Assembly: GCF_041146795.1 (NCBI RefSeq) | Contig: NC_135170.1 | Location: 24,484,033 to 24,548,032, forward strand | Source: Maylandia zebra | Taxonomy: Eukaryota > Chordata > Actinopteri > Cichliformes > Cichlidae | Length of the DNA: 64,000 nucleotides | Reading direction: 5' to 3' | Shown: one piece after another, positions 21,890-33,098 of the stretch | How the letters are laid out: the number at the start of each line of letters is the position of its first letter | Numbering within the stretch: the stretch's first letter is position 1 | Position numbers and translations under genes: made by a program | The notes under the pieces: model-generated | Database searches by the model: none | What the model saw: only the letters and a program-made list of their open reading frames with translations | What the model was told of the DNA's origin: nothing

Positions 21890-23120
21890 TCTTCAGGTTT
21901 ATTACTGATGCTTTTACCATTACCAGTTTTTATGTTTGGACAAAAAAAAAAAAAAAGATCAGAATCCCGCTAACCCTTACAGTTACCTGTTATAATTACA
22001 TAATCAACAACCTTGAAATGTATGAACTTCTCTGGAAATTCACATGAAACTGGAGTGTTTAGGATTAGGAGAACATTTGATAAAATGTTACGCCATTTAT
22101 GAATATTAAACAACTGAATAAAGAGTTCAAAAAAAAGAATAATTTTAGTACTAGAACTGTGTGGGCTCCTTTTTCAATGCAAACTTGAGCCACATGAGTT
22201 TTATGGTATTTCTCACAAATGAAATCACTGTGATACAGCCGTTTTGATATAGTTCCCCTGATTCACAAAAACAAATACCAGTGTCGCTCATCTACATCTT
22301 GAGAGTTAAACACAACAATTAGAGGACTGACTAATTTGCGTTTACTAAAACATTTTGGTTTTAGACACTCAAATTCATTTTTGTATTCATTTGTTTTGTT
22401 CTACAATTAATGGTTGGAAATGTTAACTCTTCAGAATTCATAAAAGCTGTAGTGTCACTCAGTTGTGTTTTGTTTGTTTTTTGTCTCAGTATTCATGATT
22501 GTGTTATGTTCTACGCAATAGAGTCTATGTTTCAGTGCAGTACAATGCTTACCCTCCTCCTTTTAACTCTAAATCCAGGTCTAAGAATGATGTAGAATTT
22601 AGTCAGTCTGAGGAGAATCCTGTTACAAAGTAAAGTGAATTGTCCTCATTTAAAAACTCTCCATCAGCTCCATCAGAGATTTGAACCATTACAGGCAGTT
22701 CCTTGAATGGTTTTAGTTTAAATGCAAATGTCCTTATCGTCACACATCACACATTTTCTTCTTTTCTTACATTTAATGATGCTGAATCTATGTTTATAAC
22801 TATTTAAGAGTTGAGTCTGGTGTCTAAATTTATATTACTTATACGTACATGCATAAAATGTAGGTCTGCTTTTTGTATATGATTTTGCATATGAGTAGTT
22901 ATTGGCTGACAGCTGGGATAGGCTCCAGCGCCCCCCGCGACCCTGAAAAGGATAAGCGGAAGCCAATGGATGGATGGATGGATGAATATGGATTTTCCCC
23001 AGTTTTCTTTGTTCATGATTTCAATGATAAATATTTAAAAAAAAAAATGAACAAACAAATAACACACTATTTGAAGGTTTGTTTGTTAGAGGTGTCTTTT
23101 ACCAGGTTGTGAAAGAGTCT
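21890..23120. other. non-genic gap with LINE tail
   Basis: No gene is seen. The part to 22310 is a duplicated V flank. At 22905-22985 lies a short block (GGATAGGCTCCAGCGCC, GACCCTGAAAAGGATAAG, then (GATG)n), the familiar 3' tail of a fish LINE. The rest is AT-rich. Confidence 0.55.
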
Positions 23121-23139
23121 TAAAAAGCAGAAGTATCAG

Positions 23140-23345
23140 TGTGGAGGTTTTGTCACAGTGTGAATCCCTGTGATACTCCACTGTTAGCAGAGTTGTCCCA
23201 TCTTACAGTAATAGACTGTGAGTCTCCTGTTTCTGCCTGTTTAATTATGAACTAGGAATCAATGTTTGATGAGGATTTAGAGTTGAATCCGTCAGAGGAG
23301 AATCCTGTTCCAAATTCAAGTGAGCTGCCAGAATAGTCAAAACTT
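23140..23345 (-). pseudogene. V pseudogene, second family, 3' half
   Basis: The RSS nonamer has lost a base (GGTTTTGT) and the heptamer reads CCCTGTG. The V end and FR3 (DRFNSKSSSNIDS-like) are readable with deletions. The exon is cut off near 23345 by a Tc1/mariner-like sequence. Confidence 0.65.
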
Positions 23346-23548
23346 CGACCAAATACTTATTTTCCACCCTGATTTACGAATAAATTCTTTACAAATCCTA
23401 CCATGTGGATTCATGGATTTATTTTTCACATTCTGTCTCTCACAGTTGAAGTGTACCTCTGGTGCAAATTACTGACCTCTGTCATAATTTTAGGTGGGGG
23501 AACTTGCACAATCGGTGGCTGACTAAATACTTTTTTGCCCCACTGTAT
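23346..23548 (+). mobile_element. Tc1/mariner-like 3' end
   Basis: The sequence AAATACTTATTTTCCACC ... AACTTGCACAATCGGTGG ... CTTTTTTGCCCCACTGTA is the common terminal part of a fish Tc1-type transposon. Only the terminal 200 bp remains, joined to the V pseudogene. Confidence 0.65.
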
Positions 23549-23559
23549 ATGTCACAGTA

Positions 23560-24040
23560 CTGGGTCTGCGACTCATATTTGTCTTTCAAGTTTTAGATTT
23601 ATAATCTTTGATTACTGTTGTTCATGATTTTGGTTTCCTTTTAAGTTTTCAGTGACCTTAGTTCTCCCTCAGTGTTTATCTCAGCCTGTGTTTAGTCTCT
23701 GCTGCTGTGTTTTCTCTGTGCTGTTCCTGTGTTCACCGCTTCATGTCGAGTCACCCTTGTCTCTGTGTTCGTTCATCTCCTGTGTCTCCCCAGTCAGTCA
23801 TGTCTCTCTGTGAGTGTTAGTTACCCTTGTCTCTGTGACCCATGTTCGCTCTGTCTTCGCTGTCAGTTGGATCTTCGTGTCAAATCTGTGTCTTTTACTT
23901 TGATAGTCTCGCATCCTTTGTAAATATTTCCAGTTTTGCTTCCTCCATGTCCCTGTGTGATTGCTCCCAGATGTGTCTGATCCCTCGTTACTCCCTGTGT
24001 ATTTAAGCCCTGTGTTTTCCTCCGTCAACAAACAAAAAAA
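23560..24040. repeat. unclassified dispersed repeat, C/T-rich
   Basis: A pyrimidine-rich stretch with repeated CCTGTGT/GTCTCTGTG words ending GTATTTAAGCCCTGTGTTTTCC. A similar style of sequence is at 30083-30440. I cannot assign a family, and the ORFs across it look accidental. Confidence 0.35.
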
Positions 24041-24572
24041 GCAATAGAAATAAACACAGGGAAATTACCTTATCTGTATATGTTTACATTCTCTTTCTAC
24101 CTCATTAACATGCTTCTGATGAACTAAAGCTGATTCAAAATAATAAATCTCTGCAACTAGCTGATCTGATCTGAGTCTTGGTTTTTTTTTTTTGACTGAA
24201 TTTTAGTGAAGCATGAATTAGTGAAATTATTGAACTGTAATATAAAGAGGATTTGTGTGGTCTCATTTTTCTTCGTACTGTGGCTTGAAATCAGATTAAC
24301 CAGTTAATATGTTGAGAATGTTTTTTCATCAAACATGTTTTACAGTACAATAACATTAAAAGCTGATGATGTGAGGTTTTATGTGTGAATAATATGTGAA
24401 TATTCTGGTCCTTTGTTTATTTAAAGTGAAAGTGGAAATAAATAAAGAAATACAATAAATACATTTAAAAGAGCAATGTTTAAGAACTAATTGTTTATAT
24501 GGTGCACTGAGTTTGTACCCAAAAAGCAGAAGTAATAGTGAGGAAGTTTTTGTCACAGTGTAAATCACTGTG

Positions 24573-25022
24573 ATGTGTACTCCTTAACAGAGGTGTCCCA
24601 TGTCTTACAGTAATAGACTGCAGAGTCTTCCTCCTCCACATTTTTGATCATCAAACGATAATCTGTTGTTGACTGATGAGTACATGTGAATTTTGGAGAA
24701 GAGAATCCAGAGCCATAGTATTGAGAACTCCAGTCATGACGAAACCTCACTACATACTGAGGAACTCCTCCTGGAATCTGTTTATACCACCAAGCAGGTT
24801 CATTAGTAACAGTCCCCAGGTTACAGTCCATGGTGGCTGTCTCTCCTTTGCTCACTGATAGCACAGTTTTCTGTGTAACCACTGTCACACCACTCACACC
24901 TGCAAACAACAAGAAGACATGGAGTCAAGAGAAACACACAGACATTAGTATATATGTGTGCAATATAATTCAAAGTGTTTACATGTTAGAGCAGTGATGA
25001 GAGCACAGAGAGTCACCAGCAT
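24573..25022 (-). CDS. IgL variable gene V6 (leader 24983-25022, V exon 24573-24899)
   Basis: The leader and V exon are open. CDR1 is GTVTNEPAW, then WYKQIPGGVPQYVVRF, CDR2-side HDWSSQYY and YYC with KTWDTSVKEY. FR1 differs (KTVLSVSKGE). FR3 reads KFTCTHQST, where other V genes have KFTSTHQST, so it has an extra, probably unpaired Cys. The RSS is heptamer 24566-24572, spacer 24554-24565 with the embedded inverted heptamer, and nonamer AGTTTTTGT 24545-24553. The AT box is at 25074-25082; the pyrimidine element (25089-25101) is shortened by two changes. It may be functional, but the extra Cys could harm folding. Confidence 0.9.
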
Positions 25023-25299
25023 GATGTTGACGTGAACGAAGAACTGATTTGAAGAAAAGGTGCTGGAGGAGCCATTTAATACAACTAACAAAAGGAGGAG
25101 CTGTGTCTCCTCCTTTCACCCTGTTACATCATCATATTTTTTTCTTTTTTCTTCATTTGTTTCTTAATTGGCGCCATAATCTATATATTCTAATTGAAGC
25201 ATAAAATCAGAAAAATGGGAAAATTATGCCAAGGCCTCCAGAAGCACAAAGGGAATAATACCTTTATTAAAACTTCATTGGAAAACAACATTGACATTT

Positions 25300-26060
25300 C
25301 TCATTGACTTTGACAAATGCTGCAGCTCGTCTTCTGACCCGAACCAATAGACGTGAACACATTTCTCCGGTGCTTGCCTATCTTCACTGGCTCGCTGTTC
25401 ACTTCAGAATTGATTTTAAAATTTTATTGTTGACTTACAAAGCCCTGAATTGACAGGCTCCGGGGTATTTGTCTGACCTCTTACAGCCTTGTGTGCCCTC
25501 TAGATCTTGTCGATCAAATAATCTTTTGCTTTTAACCATACCAAGGTCGAGGCTGGTTCACAGAGGTGATCAAGCGTTTGGGGTTGTAACACCTAAACTG
25601 TGATATAATCTACATCAGTGGTAGGCAACTCCAGGCCTCGAGGGTCGGTGTCCTGCAGATTTTACATATCACCCTGGGTCAACACACTTGAATCAAATGA
25701 TTAGTTCATTACCAGCCTCTGGAGAAGTTCAACACATGTTGAGGATGTAATTTAGCAATTTGAATCAGCCGTATTGGATCATGGACACATCTACAACCTG
25801 CAGGACACTGGCACTCGAGGCCTGGGGTTGCCTACCACTGATCTACCCTTACACATCAGACAGGCTCCTACTGTCAATCTTTTTAAATCTCATATTAAAA
25901 CACTTTTGTATTCATTGGCTTTTAATACAGTAAGAGAGTTTTTTGATATTTGTTTGGCATTTGGTGTTTGGTACTAATTATTTTGTATTTTTATACAGCA
26001 CTTTCGTCAATTGCTGTTGTAATTACATGTGCCATGTGAATAATAAAAAAAGAAACTAAT
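25300..26060 (+). mobile_element. LINE 3' ORF fragment with MITE inside
   Basis: Second copy of the fragment at 1800-5545, in the plus frame (SPVLAYLHWLAVHFRID, then DLPLHIRQAPTVNLFK after the MITE). The MITE at 25616-25840 interrupts it at the same site as in the other two copies, so the MITE insertion came before the duplications. Confidence 0.7.
25616..25840. mobile_element. hAT-type MITE, 225 bp
   Basis: The ends CAGTGGTAGGCAACTCCAGG and GGGTTGCCTACCACTG are inverted repeats. Flanks are ATCTACAT (25608-25615) and ATCTACCC (25841-25848). This is the least damaged copy of the MITE also found at 2113-5346 and 38204-38419, with a half copy at 29703-29794. Confidence 0.8.
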
Positions 26061-26084
26061 GTTTAGACCATTTAACATAATTCA

Positions 26085-26270
26085 GCACCTTCTTTACCTA
26101 GAGTGGACAGCAGGTATCTGAATAAACACTAACACTGCATCAGCATCTGCCAGCAAACACATAAAGAACATGTGTGAAATGTCTTTCTCCAAAAAGATGG
26201 GCTATGAAACAGATGAGAAGAACATCTTACACTTTAGAGAAGTGATGAGAGAGCAGACAGTCCCCAGCAT
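26085..26270 (-). pseudogene. V relic: leader and FR1
   Basis: The leader ATG (26268-26270) opens a frame like MLGTVCSLITSL, followed by an intron and a short FR1 remnant near 26090-26140. The rest of the V exon is lost. It matches 38660-38898 closely. Confidence 0.65.
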
Positions 26271-26837
26271 GTTGTCAGTGTGAGGTGTAAACATCCTTTA
26301 CTATTCAGCTGAGATGTGAAAACGATTGTAGTGACAAGAGAAGCAACAGATAAAATGCAATGTAGCTGCATTTTTATTTCATATGAAACATTTTTAAAAC
26401 TATTATGCAACTTTATCAGTATCCGTTTGGGTTGATTAATGTCATTTACTGCAGCTAGAATGTGACAGTTATCAGAGTTTTAGACAACTGTTTGTGAAAT
26501 TGCTGTTATTTAAAAACATGCACATAATTGTGTTCATATATATGGCAATTTGTGTTTTTGGTGGTCATCATATTCCTCGATATTATATACTTTCAGTGAT
26601 GATAGTTAAAATGTATCAAAAAGAGAAATTCAGTGTTTATTAATAGACTGTCTGAAGTTGTTGAGTTTTCAATGATGAACATTAAAATAAATGAAAAATA
26701 ACAATAAACACACTATTTGAAGGTGGTGGGTTTAAACTGAGTTTGTTGAATGGGTCTTTTGTCAGCATGTGAAAAAAAGAGCATCAAAAAGCAGAAGTAT
26801 CAGTGGGGAGGTTTTTGTCACAGTGTAAATCACTGTG

Positions 26838-27295
26838 ATACAGCAGCAGAGCTGTCCCACGTCTTACAGTAATAGACTGCAGAGTCTCCCTCCTCCACAT
26901 TGTTGATGATCAAACGATAATCTGATGTTGACTGATGAGTGGATGTAAATTTTGGTGAGGAGAACCCAGAGCCATAGTTTGGAGAACTCCAGCCATGATA
27001 AAACCTCAGCACATACTGAGGAACTCCTCCTGGAATCTGTTTATACCAATAAGCAGCACTGCCAGTAACAGTCCCCAGGTTACAGTCCATCGTGGCTGTC
27101 TCTCCTTTCCTCACTGATAAAACAGGAGGTTTCTGTGTCATCACCGTCACACCACTCACACCTGCAAACAACAAGAAGACATAGAGTCAAGAGAAACACA
27201 CTGACATTTAACTGTAACATGAGGTCTAGTCTTCAGTATATTTTAGACCCTTTACATGTTAGAGCAGTGACGAGAGCACAGAGAGTCACCAGCAT
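26838..27295 (-). CDS. IgL variable gene V7 (leader 27256-27295, V exon 26838-27161)
   Basis: The leader donor is GTAAAG. The V exon reads VTVMTQK, CDR1 GTVTGSAAY, WYKQIPGGVPQYVLRF, CDR2-side HGWSSPNY and YYC with KTWDSSAA. The RSS is heptamer 26831-26837, spacer 26819-26830 with the embedded inverted heptamer, and nonamer 26810-26818. The AT box is at 27376-27385 and the pyrimidine element at 27409-27421. CDR2 is the same as in V2 while CDR1 differs. It is potentially functional. Confidence 0.93.
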
Positions 27296-27677
27296 GTTGT
27301 CAGTGTGTGTTGAGAATGGATTTGTATTTTGGAAAGAGATTAGACTCCTTCTGTAGAGGAGAGGAGGTGTGAACCATTAAATATATCACTGAAACTCAGA
27401 GAGTCTGACAGGAGGAGGAGCGTTGGATTCGTCCCCCTTTCTCTAACCTGTATTATTAACATTATTTTCATAAACACTGATGTTGGTAATGTTTTCTTCT
27501 TCTTTTTCCCCTTTTTTCATTTCTTTTTTGTTTGTTTGTTTGATTGTTATTTTGAATTTTATAATGGTTACTATCTCCACATCTAAAGTGAGGCAGGATT
27601 ATAGTTGGTTATATTTGTGCTTTATTCAAAAACTATGCCTTGATGTAACTCTTGATAAATTTGAATTCATAACCGTC

Positions 27678-28440
27678 TGAGGTTCTTGTATATTTACCTC
27701 ACTAAACTGACTACTTTCACACTAACTTGATCAGACTGCTTTTGCAGCTTTTTCTCCCAGCACAGCTCTCTCCTCCAGTCCGAGTCACCTCCTGGTAGAG
27801 GGAGAGCCTCATTAGCTGATCAGCCCCAGCTGCAGTTAAGTAGCAGAGGGGGTTGTTAATCAGCACAGGAGCACAGAGGCTGCAGTCTGAAAATACACAG
27901 TGTTTAACAGCTATAAATGCCATAAAAGTATGAAAGTCTACAAAATGACAGTAATGATATTAGCATTATTTACAGAAACATTACGTTTTCAGCTTAAAAT
28001 TTCCAAACTATGAAAAACCATTAAGAACATCCAGTGAAAGGGAAGCACAGAAAATATATGGTGTTCCAAAAAAATTAAAGAAACACTTTTTAAGAGTATC
28101 ACATCAAGTATGTTAAATTTCTGGTCTGATCAGTCAAGAAGCAGAGGTTTGTTAGATTGTTAATCAATTTCAGCTGCTTTAGTCTTAATGCAATCAACAA
28201 CAGGTGCACAACACGGGCAATGGTGAAAGAACAATCAAAACAAATGATTTTACACGTGGGAGTCACTGGCATTTTCCCCTTTTACTTTTTCTGAGTGTTT
28301 CTTAACTAGTTTTGTATTTGGTTATGGTCAGTGTCTTAGCTGGTAGCATGAAGAAAAACCTGGACTCCAAATCCTCCAGTACGGCGGAGGAGTGTGTGTC
28401 TCTGGTCCAGTGGATTCCGGGTTCCTACTGGTGCACAACA
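27678..28440. repeat. duplicated dispersed repeat, copy at V7
   Basis: This is the copy of 9300-10067 without the solo LTR and hAT element found there. It carries the same unassigned minus-strand open stretch at 27717-27923. No gene is called. Confidence 0.6.
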
Positions 28441-28499
28441 ATACTCATGAGGAGAGAGCATACAGGGACTTCCTGAAGACCAAGTGAACTGTAAAGGAG

Positions 28500-29205
28500 T
28501 AGAGCTGCAGTAAAGATTAGTTACAGAGCTGGACTCCATTTAGTTTATTTTATTATGAGAAGTTCAAAGACCAAACCAAAGAGGTAAACTGCCTTTAATT
28601 TACCAAATTATAGTGAAATGCAGCCTGAAAATATAATAATACAAATCACATTTTATAGTCAGGGAAAGTCTCATCTAATGTTACAGAGAGCTGACACGAC
28701 TTCATTTGCATGAAGTTATAAAAGATACCGAGACCTGCAGATGTATCCTGGACAGGAAGAGAGGGAGGAGTAGATGTGATGCTTCATTAACTGAGTGTGA
28801 AGATTTATTTGCAAATTTACAACCGATGTTTTAAACGAGTGTCACCTTTCCCTTTGAGTTTTCAAGCAGAATTGTGTAATGATACTCTCCAGTCTACAAA
28901 TATGGAAAAACAGGCACTTTCAGAGCATTTCTTTAGAGTAAAACAGTTAAATGTGGTTACACATTGATTATGTTCTCATATCTACACCTTACTAAAATGC
29001 AACAATTTCAGGTTAGTCATTCTGAATTTATGTTAGTGGCTACTTTGAAAGTGTATTCTTGCTCACTAAAAAAGTAAAACAAATGTTGTATAGCCAATGC
29101 TTTTATGATATATGAAAAATAGCAGTTTCTCTGAATATCTGCAAATAAACACATGACTTAAACATTTTGCTTTACTGTGATTTCTAACATGTATCATATC
29201 AAATT
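28500..29205 (-). pseudogene. C downstream region without its C exon
   Basis: The stretch follows the order found beyond C1, C2 and C4: the GAGCTGGACTCCATTTAGT block, the TTACAGAGAGCTGA block, the E-box/octamer block and, near 29180, TGATTTCTAACATGTA that normally lies about 70 bp from the C stop. At 29205 the match stops and unrelated repeat follows, so the C exon, J and intron are missing. This points to a former cluster between V7 and V8 that lost its J and C. Confidence 0.7.
28680..28830 (-). promoter_or_regulatory. orphan candidate 3' enhancer with exact octamer
   Basis: An exact octamer ATTTGCAT lies at 28704-28711 and a palindromic ATTTGCAAAT at 28807-28816. The E-box position has changed from CAGGTG to CAGATG (28737-28742). 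In the equivalent block beyond C1, C2 and C4 the first octamer position reads ATTTACAT or ATTTACTT. Function is inferred. Confidence 0.4.
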
Positions 29206-29229
29206 ATAACAAAATTATGTGTATAGTAC

Positions 29230-29702
29230 ATTTAAAGACCAAAGTACACCAAAGTGCTTCCCAGTAATACCATAACACAGAAAATCACAAAATAAAAAAT
29301 ATAAATTACAGATATAAAATAATTACATAATTTAAATGCAGAGCCGGATGAAAATCACTCTAATTAGCCTCGGATGCTAGGTTAAACAAGTAAGTTTTTA
29401 GACATGATTTAAAAGATTGAATAGAATCAGATACGCAAACGTCAAGAGGAAGATTATTCCATAATTTGGGTGCGGCAACAGCAAAGGCACGATCTCCTCT
29501 AGTCTTCAGCTGAGATCTAGGTTGCACTAAGAGCAGTTGACCCGATGATCTTTGTGCTCTCTAAGGGCTATACTGACAGAGGAGATCAGCTAAGTAATTT
29601 GGCGCCCTATTATTTCGAATTTTATAAGTAAACAACAAGATCTTAAAATCAAATCGATATTTAATAGGAAGCCAGTGTAAGTTGGCTAGAACGGGGCTAG
29701 AA
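29230..29702 (+). repeat. unclassified dispersed fish repeat
   Basis: The sequence with GATTATTCCATAATTTGGG, GCAACAGCAAAGGCACGATC and GCGCCCTATTATTTCGAA looks like a common fish transposon fragment. I cannot name the family or see both ends. It replaces the missing C exon of the relic cluster. Confidence 0.4.
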
Positions 29703-29794
29703 CTTCAACATGTTTTGAAGTTCTCCAGGGCTGGTAATGAACTAATCATTTAATTAACCCACCGGGCCTTGAGTCCTGGAGTTCGACACCCCTG
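29703..29794. mobile_element. half of hAT-type MITE
   Basis: The right half of the MITE family described at 25616-25840, ending GAGTTCGACACCCCTG. The left half is missing. Confidence 0.65.
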
Positions 29795-29799
29795 GGTGT

Positions 29800-30082
29800 G
29801 TACCTGTACCTCAGGTGGCAGAGCAGGTCAGCCACTAACCAGAAGGTTGGTGGTTCGATCCCAGGCTGCTCCAGTCTGCATGCCAAATATCCTTGGGCAA
29901 GATACTAATCCCATGTTGCTCTCCGATGCGTCCATCGCAGTGTGAATGTGTATGAATGGTAGATACTTAGCACTTAAGAGCTCAGAAGAAAGTGCTTGTG
30001 TGAATGGGTGAATGAATTAGTTGTATAAAGTGCTTTGAGTGCTCAGAAAGAGTACAAAAGCGCTATATAAGAACAATTTACC
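29800..30082 (+). mobile_element. tRNA-derived SINE
   Basis: The 5' part has the pol III boxes of a tRNA: box A-like TCAGGTGGCAGAGCAGG and box B GGTTCGATCC at about 29852-29861. It is followed by a SINE body (CCTTGGGCAAGATACT, GTGAATGGGTGAATG) and the 3' part AAAGCGCTATATAAGAAC ending ATTTACC. The 3' part resembles tails mobilised by an L2-type LINE. It is not a working tRNA gene. Confidence 0.8.
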
Positions 30083-31270
30083 CCTGGTCTATTGTGTCAG
30101 CTGTTTCCTCACGTGTTTCCACTTCCCCTAATCTCCCTTCTTTATATTTAGTCTGTGTGTGTCCTTTCAGTCTTTGTCGGCTCATCTGTGTTACCTCCCT
30201 GCAGGTATTCATAGTTACCATATCATAGTTGTCTTAGTCCATTCATAGTTCCTCTGTCTCATCTCTGTCTCAGTTATTTCAATTCTTCCAGTTTAGGTTT
30301 TCATTTAGCTCTCGGCCCTGTTTGCCTTCGTTTGAGTTCATGTTATCAGCCACAAAAAATGCTTGCCTTTTGTTTACCTCTGAGTTCCATATCCCTTTGT
30401 GTCTTCACTTGCGTCCATTCAACAAACACACTGGCATAACCGGCATAACCTGCCATGACAATTACATTTATTGGCAATAGTTTGTTGTAAAATAATCCCA
30501 TTCAACACAATTCTAGAACTGTATTGTATTCTTTTTTTTCTTTTTATTTATCAGTCATCAATAATAAAGTATGTTTTGTGGGGCTCCATCAAGCTTGGTT
30601 GTCTGTTGTCTTTGTGTGTTTGGATTAAAGAATGTTAGCTACCGCTCACCGCTCGTCTGCAGGCTTTATTTAAGTGGAAAACTTCCACCTGGACTATACT
30701 GTTATGCGTTTTCTTTGTCTGTTTTCTCATGCATAGAGTTTGACGAGTATTATTTTGCTCTTCTCCATTTCATCAGTTATGTAAAGTTTCAAAGACATTC
30801 TTCACATTTCATTTTTGTTCTACATTAAGCTTACTCTCTGCAGAACTCTATCAAAGGTCAGTAATATTTTGAAGAAAAACAAAAACTAAACACTTTGATG
30901 ACTCTGTAGTGTAGTCAAAGTTTTACATTCATTCATCACAGAGTTTAAATAATTGACTGACTGTTGATGTTTTGACAAATGTGAAACAGTTTCATTGTTG
31001 AAGTGTCTTTTGCACAGATGAGTCTGTGTTATTAAAAGTGTCCTAACTGTTCTGAGACAAGCATGCACAGTGGGCTTTTCTGCTGTGAGAACTGCACCAA
31101 ATTGATTGACAGAACATGTAATTTGGTTTATCTGATAATTTGTGAATTTGTTTCACTGTTTTCCTTTTTATATTTTTAATTAAAGAACAAAAACTAGAAA
31201 TCCAGTATTTAAAAACACAGTATCTGAAGGTGGTGCGTTTTCTTTAGAATTTTCTTGATGGATCTATAAT
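30083..31270. other. non-genic gap
   Basis: No gene is seen. The part to 30440 is a pyrimidine-rich dispersed repeat. The stretch 30900-31060 resembles 16280-16430, the flank of the cluster A/B V pseudogene. The ORF-like stretches in between have no recognisable features. Confidence 0.45.
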
Positions 31271-31341
31271 CTGTAAGTTACAGAGTCTCAAAAAGCAGAA
31301 GTACTAATGAGGAGGTTTTTGTCACAGCCTGAATCACTGTG

Positions 31342-31797
31342 ATACGGGTGCAGAAGCAGAGTCATCATATGTCTGACAGTAATACACTGCAGAGTCTCCT
31401 GTCTCTGCTCGCTTGATAATGAACTGGTAATCAATGTTTGATGAGGATTTAGAGTTGAATCTGTCTGAGGAGAATCCTGTTCCAAATTCAAGTGAGCTGT
31501 CAGAATGACGAAATCTTAGAACATACTGAGGAGCCTCTCCAGGAACATGTTTAATACCATCTAACAGAATTCCCATCATATCTCTCTATGTTACAGTTGA
31601 GAACAACTTCTTGACCTGGAGAAACTGTGTGGACAGCAGGTGTCTGGGTCAACACGATCACTGCATCAACATCTGCCAGGAAACACAGAAAAAAGTGAAG
31701 ATAAATTTTAGCTCTAAATATGGAATAAAAAAAATAGGAATGAGAAGAAGATCTTACATGTTAGAGCAGTGATGAGAGTGCAGAGGGTCCACAGCAT
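31342..31797 (-). pseudogene. V8, second family, single frameshift (leader 31758-31797)
   Basis: Leader MLWTLCTLITALT is open with donor GTAAGA. The V exon (31342-31672) reads DAVIVLTQTPAVHTV, NCNIERYDGNSVRW, then a one-base insertion of T after WY gives a stop (TAA). In the shifted frame it continues VPGEAPQYVLRF, RFNSKSSSNIDYQFII, SAVYYC and QTYDDSASA. The RSS is good: heptamer 31335-31341, spacer CACAGCCTGAAT 31323-31334 and nonamer 31314-31322. A TATAAA-like box is near 31876. It is the best preserved member of the second family, with one visible break. Confidence 0.8.
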
Positions 31798-31899
31798 GTT
31801 GTCAGTGTGAGGTGTAAATGATCTTTACTGTTCAGCTGAGATGTGAGTGGGATTGTGAGAAGAGATACTGGAGCTTATAAAGACACAGAGGAAACCAAA

Positions 31900-33030
31900 G
31901 GAGGAGGAGATTCAACAAAATTACTTTCATTCATAGATCAAATGATTTATGAGGAGTTTCATATTCATCATTTACACTCATGTTTGTCATAAGAAACTAC
32001 TCTTGAAAAAAGTTGTTGTAAAAGAAACAAATGTTTATCACTGATGTCTTTATGCTCACACGTTACATTTTCTTTCTACCCACAGGTGTTTATGATTGAT
32101 TACCAACTAAACTTTAATTTAGCTGCATTTAAAACTTCAATATAAAACGTTGTCTTGACAGTTGACAGTTCTTCATTTACATGTATCTATTTTACACAAC
32201 ATCATTGTGTAACAAACACTATCCTTGGAATGTAACAGTTATCAGAGTTTACCACTATAGACTAGTATACATCAAATTTATATTATTAAAACAAATCACA
32301 TACAGCAGCATACACATTTTTGTGTTTGTTAGCATTGTGTGTATGATCATTTGTGTTGTTGTAGATGAATGTGCATATTATTGCAATTCCTTGCTTATTT
32401 ATACGCTCAGTGATAAACGTTAAAATGAGTCACAAAAAAGTAACTCAGTGTTTATTTCAGTTTTTTTCTCCTGCATTTGGGTCGTAATCCTGCCTGTCAC
32501 AGCCATAACATGACATTATATGGTTTATAATAATAATAATAATAATAATGTATACTTTATACTATTGATCCCCATGGGGAAATTCCTCTCTGCATTTAAC
32601 CCATTCACTCAGTGAAGCAGTATATTCCTCTTTCATAACAACAAATTAGATACATTGATTATCTAAAAAAAAAGAAAAGAAAAAAAAAGAAGAAAAAACA
32701 ATAGACATACACAAACACAGAGAAATTCACTCAAGGTGAAGGTAGAAAGAGAATGTAAAGATATTCTCTTTCTACCTCATTAACATGCTTCTTCTCTCTG
32801 CAACTAGAGGCTACAGCTTGAAATCTGATTTAAAATTAATTTGTTGACAATGTTTTTGATCAAACATATTTTACACCACAATAATATTAAAAGCTGATGG
32901 TGTGAGATTTTATGAGTGAATATTTTGTGTTTATTTTGGTGCTTTGTTTATTTAAAGTGAAAGTGCAAATGAAAGAAATACAATGAATAAATTTAACAGA
33001 GCAATGTTTAAGAACTAATTGTGTGCCTTT
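31900..33030. other. non-genic gap
   Basis: No gene is seen. A (TAA)n run lies at about 32528-32549. From 32590 onward the sequence repeats that of 12010-12430 downstream of V3. Confidence 0.55.
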
Positions 33031-33098
33031 GGTGCAGTTTGTGCACAAAAAGCAGAAGTAATAGTGAGGAGGTTTTTGTCACAGTGTAAATCACTGTG

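Noticed and set aside
29850-29870. tRNA gene (box B GGTTCGATCC)
   Set aside because: The cloverleaf is not complete and the sequence runs on into a SINE body and tail.
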